From JBBRZF01 sp038236965 (lineage in GTDB: Bacteria > Acidobacteriota > Terriglobia > Terriglobales > Acidobacteriaceae): DNA of 5,293 nucleotides. A program made the position numbers and the translations under genes. Positions 4,180 to 5,293 of the stretch are shown here, in pieces. Where the stretch lies: positions 1 to 5,293 of the forward strand of contig JBBRZF010000211.1 of the NCBI GenBank assembly GCA_038236965.1, given 5' to 3'. Position 1 is the first letter of the stretch; every line of letters starts with the position of its first letter. The notes beneath the pieces are model-generated. The model was not told the origin of the DNA and ran no database searches. It worked only from the letters and a program-made list of their open reading frames with translations.

Positions 4180-5293
4180 ATGCGGCGGTTTGCAATCACA
4201 TTTGTCGTTATCCCGGTTCTGCTCTTGCTTAGTTTGACCGCTTGCAGCGGTAGTGATCCTTCCAATACCGCGGTCACCGCTGTTACCACTATCAACATAA
4301 CGCCGACGACCATCTCCATGAATAAAGGTGATGTGCTGCAGTTATCGCCGGTCGCGCGGTCTGCTTCCGGTGGCGCGGTCGCCGCGGACTTCACCTTTAC
4401 GAGCAGCAATTCTTCGCTCTTGTCGATAACTCCTGCAGGACTGATGTGCGCCGGCACCTGGGATCCAAAATTTGCTGTCGGCATCGCCTGCCTGCCTGCC
4501 ACCACGAGTGGAACATCCGACATCACGATTACCGCGCAGAGCGTATCAGTCGTCGTGAAAGCCTACGTGCATGCCAAAGTGGACATTGTGGAAGTGGACG
4601 ATGTCCCAGCTTGCGTTTCCATGGGCGAGACGACACAACTCACGGCCAGTTCCTTTACGAAAGATGCCGCGACCTGCGCCGCGCTTGGAGCGGCTGTTCC
4701 CTGCAAGCTTCCGGCAAGCACGGTGGGCCCCTACTCCTGGTTCCCGACTGAGACTGCGGTGGTCACCATCGACAATACTTCTTCGGCCACGAACGGAGTG
4801 GCGACGGCTGGAGTTCCGGGACTGACAGGCTTCTACGCAGCCCAGGCGAACAATCACAGCGCCACCAAGAATTTCATCGCGTGTCCTATCACCAGCATTA
4901 GCATTACAGTGAAGGACTCGACCGCAGCGCCGTTCACTTATGCCAAGGCTGCTACGAAATCGCTCGTCGCAGTCGTAAAAGACTCGGCAGGAAAAACGCT
5001 GGATGGCAGCAAAACAAACGCCAGCAACGTGGTGGTGAATGCGCCGCCGATCAGCTGGATCAACTCGCAACCGTTGACTTCGACGGCGGTGGTCACCAGC
5101 GCAACGGCAACGAACACGGCCACTGGTACGGCGGTGAATCCCGGACCGGGCCTGTTCCTGGCAACGTGCACTCCGACGACCTGCAACCTGCACCTACCGC
5201 CGGTATTCAGCAATCCCATCGTTGCCACGGTAAGCGGCACATCGAACGCAACCATCTACGCGGCAAGCACCAGTTCCACGACCCTGATCCCCA
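4180..5293 (+). CDS. Secreted lipoprotein with Ig-like (BIG-type) repeats, 3' end missing
   Basis: This frame stays open from ATG 4180 to the right edge (371 codons, no stop), so the protein is longer than seen. Residues 1-22 form a lipoprotein signal: MRRF, a hydrophobic core, then lipobox LTAC with Cys22 as the lipidated residue. Ser at +2 would suit outer-membrane sorting by the E. coli rule. The rest is rich in Thr, Ser, Ala and Val, with a strand-like pattern. Three beta-sandwich segments can be guessed: about 37-134 (ITPTTISMNKGDVLQL, then GLMCAGTWD at 87-95), about 135-236 (VSMGETTQLTAS at 146-157), and about 237-365. The MNKGDVLQL and MGETTQL phrases resemble bacterial Ig-like group 2 domains. 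Eight further cysteines (90, 104, 145, 166, 175, 235, 330, 335) suggest disulfides. GGAGG (4171-4175) lies 4 nt upstream of the ATG. No catalytic motif is seen. The role is unknown; adhesion or surface scaffolding is a guess. Confidence 0.85.
   Translation, partial: MRRFAITFVVIPVLLLLSLTACSGSDPSNTAVTAVTTINITPTTISMNKGDVLQLSPVARSASGGAVAADFTFTSSNSSLLSITPAGLMCAGTWDPKFAVGIACLPATTSGTSDITITAQSVSVVVKAYVHAKVDIVEVDDVPACVSMGETTQLTASSFTKDAATCAALGAAVPCKLPASTVGPYSWFPTETAVVTIDNTSSATNGVATAGVPGLTGFYAAQANNHSATKNFIACPITSISITVKDSTAAPFTYAKAATKSLVAVVKDSAGKTLDGSKTNASNVVVNAPPISWINSQPLTSTAVVTSATATNTATGTAVNPGPGLFLATCTPTTCNLHLPPVFSNPIVATVSGTSNATIYAASTSSTTLIP

Noticed and set aside
4546..5193. 215-codon minus-strand open frame, Arg-rich
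   Set aside because: Shadow of the lipoprotein gene. The plus-strand frame has a signal peptide, lipobox and ribosome binding site; this one has nothing comparable.

Overview
The window looks like a piece of a diderm, moderately GC-rich bacterial chromosome. The best guess is Acidobacteriota (Koribacter/Terriglobus-like). This rests on the flavour of the EF-G protein and on a secreted Ig-like lipoprotein of a type I associate with that phylum. It is an inference, not a database result.

Layout. Positions 1-3374, on the minus strand, hold the classical str (streptomycin) operon read right to left: rpsL (S12), rpsG (S7), fusA (EF-G), then the first 47 codons of tuf (EF-Tu), which runs off the left edge. 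All four genes look intact where visible. Two have non-ATG starts: GTG for rpsL and TTG for fusA. The gaps are 68, 137 and 88 nt. The 137-nt gap before fusA is long for this operon and holds a hairpin and a possible 26-codon ORF.

Positions 3375-4179 contain no convincing gene. On the minus strand at 3835-3863 there is a very good sigma-70-type promoter (TTGACG, 17 nt, TATATT, with an extended -10 TG). It points at rpsL and would give the operon a structured 5' leader of about 450 nt. A second, weaker promoter on the plus strand (4094-4122) points the other way.

Positions 4180-5293, on the plus strand, hold the start of a large lipoprotein: signal peptide, lipobox LTAC, then beta-sandwich, Ig-like (BIG-type) sequence. 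It is still open at the right edge.

How they work together: S12 and S7 build the 30S subunit, while EF-G and EF-Tu drive translocation and aminoacyl-tRNA delivery, so the left two thirds is one translation operon. The lipoprotein is divergently transcribed and shows no functional link. I found no new defence, mobile or metabolic system. The most interesting signal is the long, structured, non-coding leader of the str operon.
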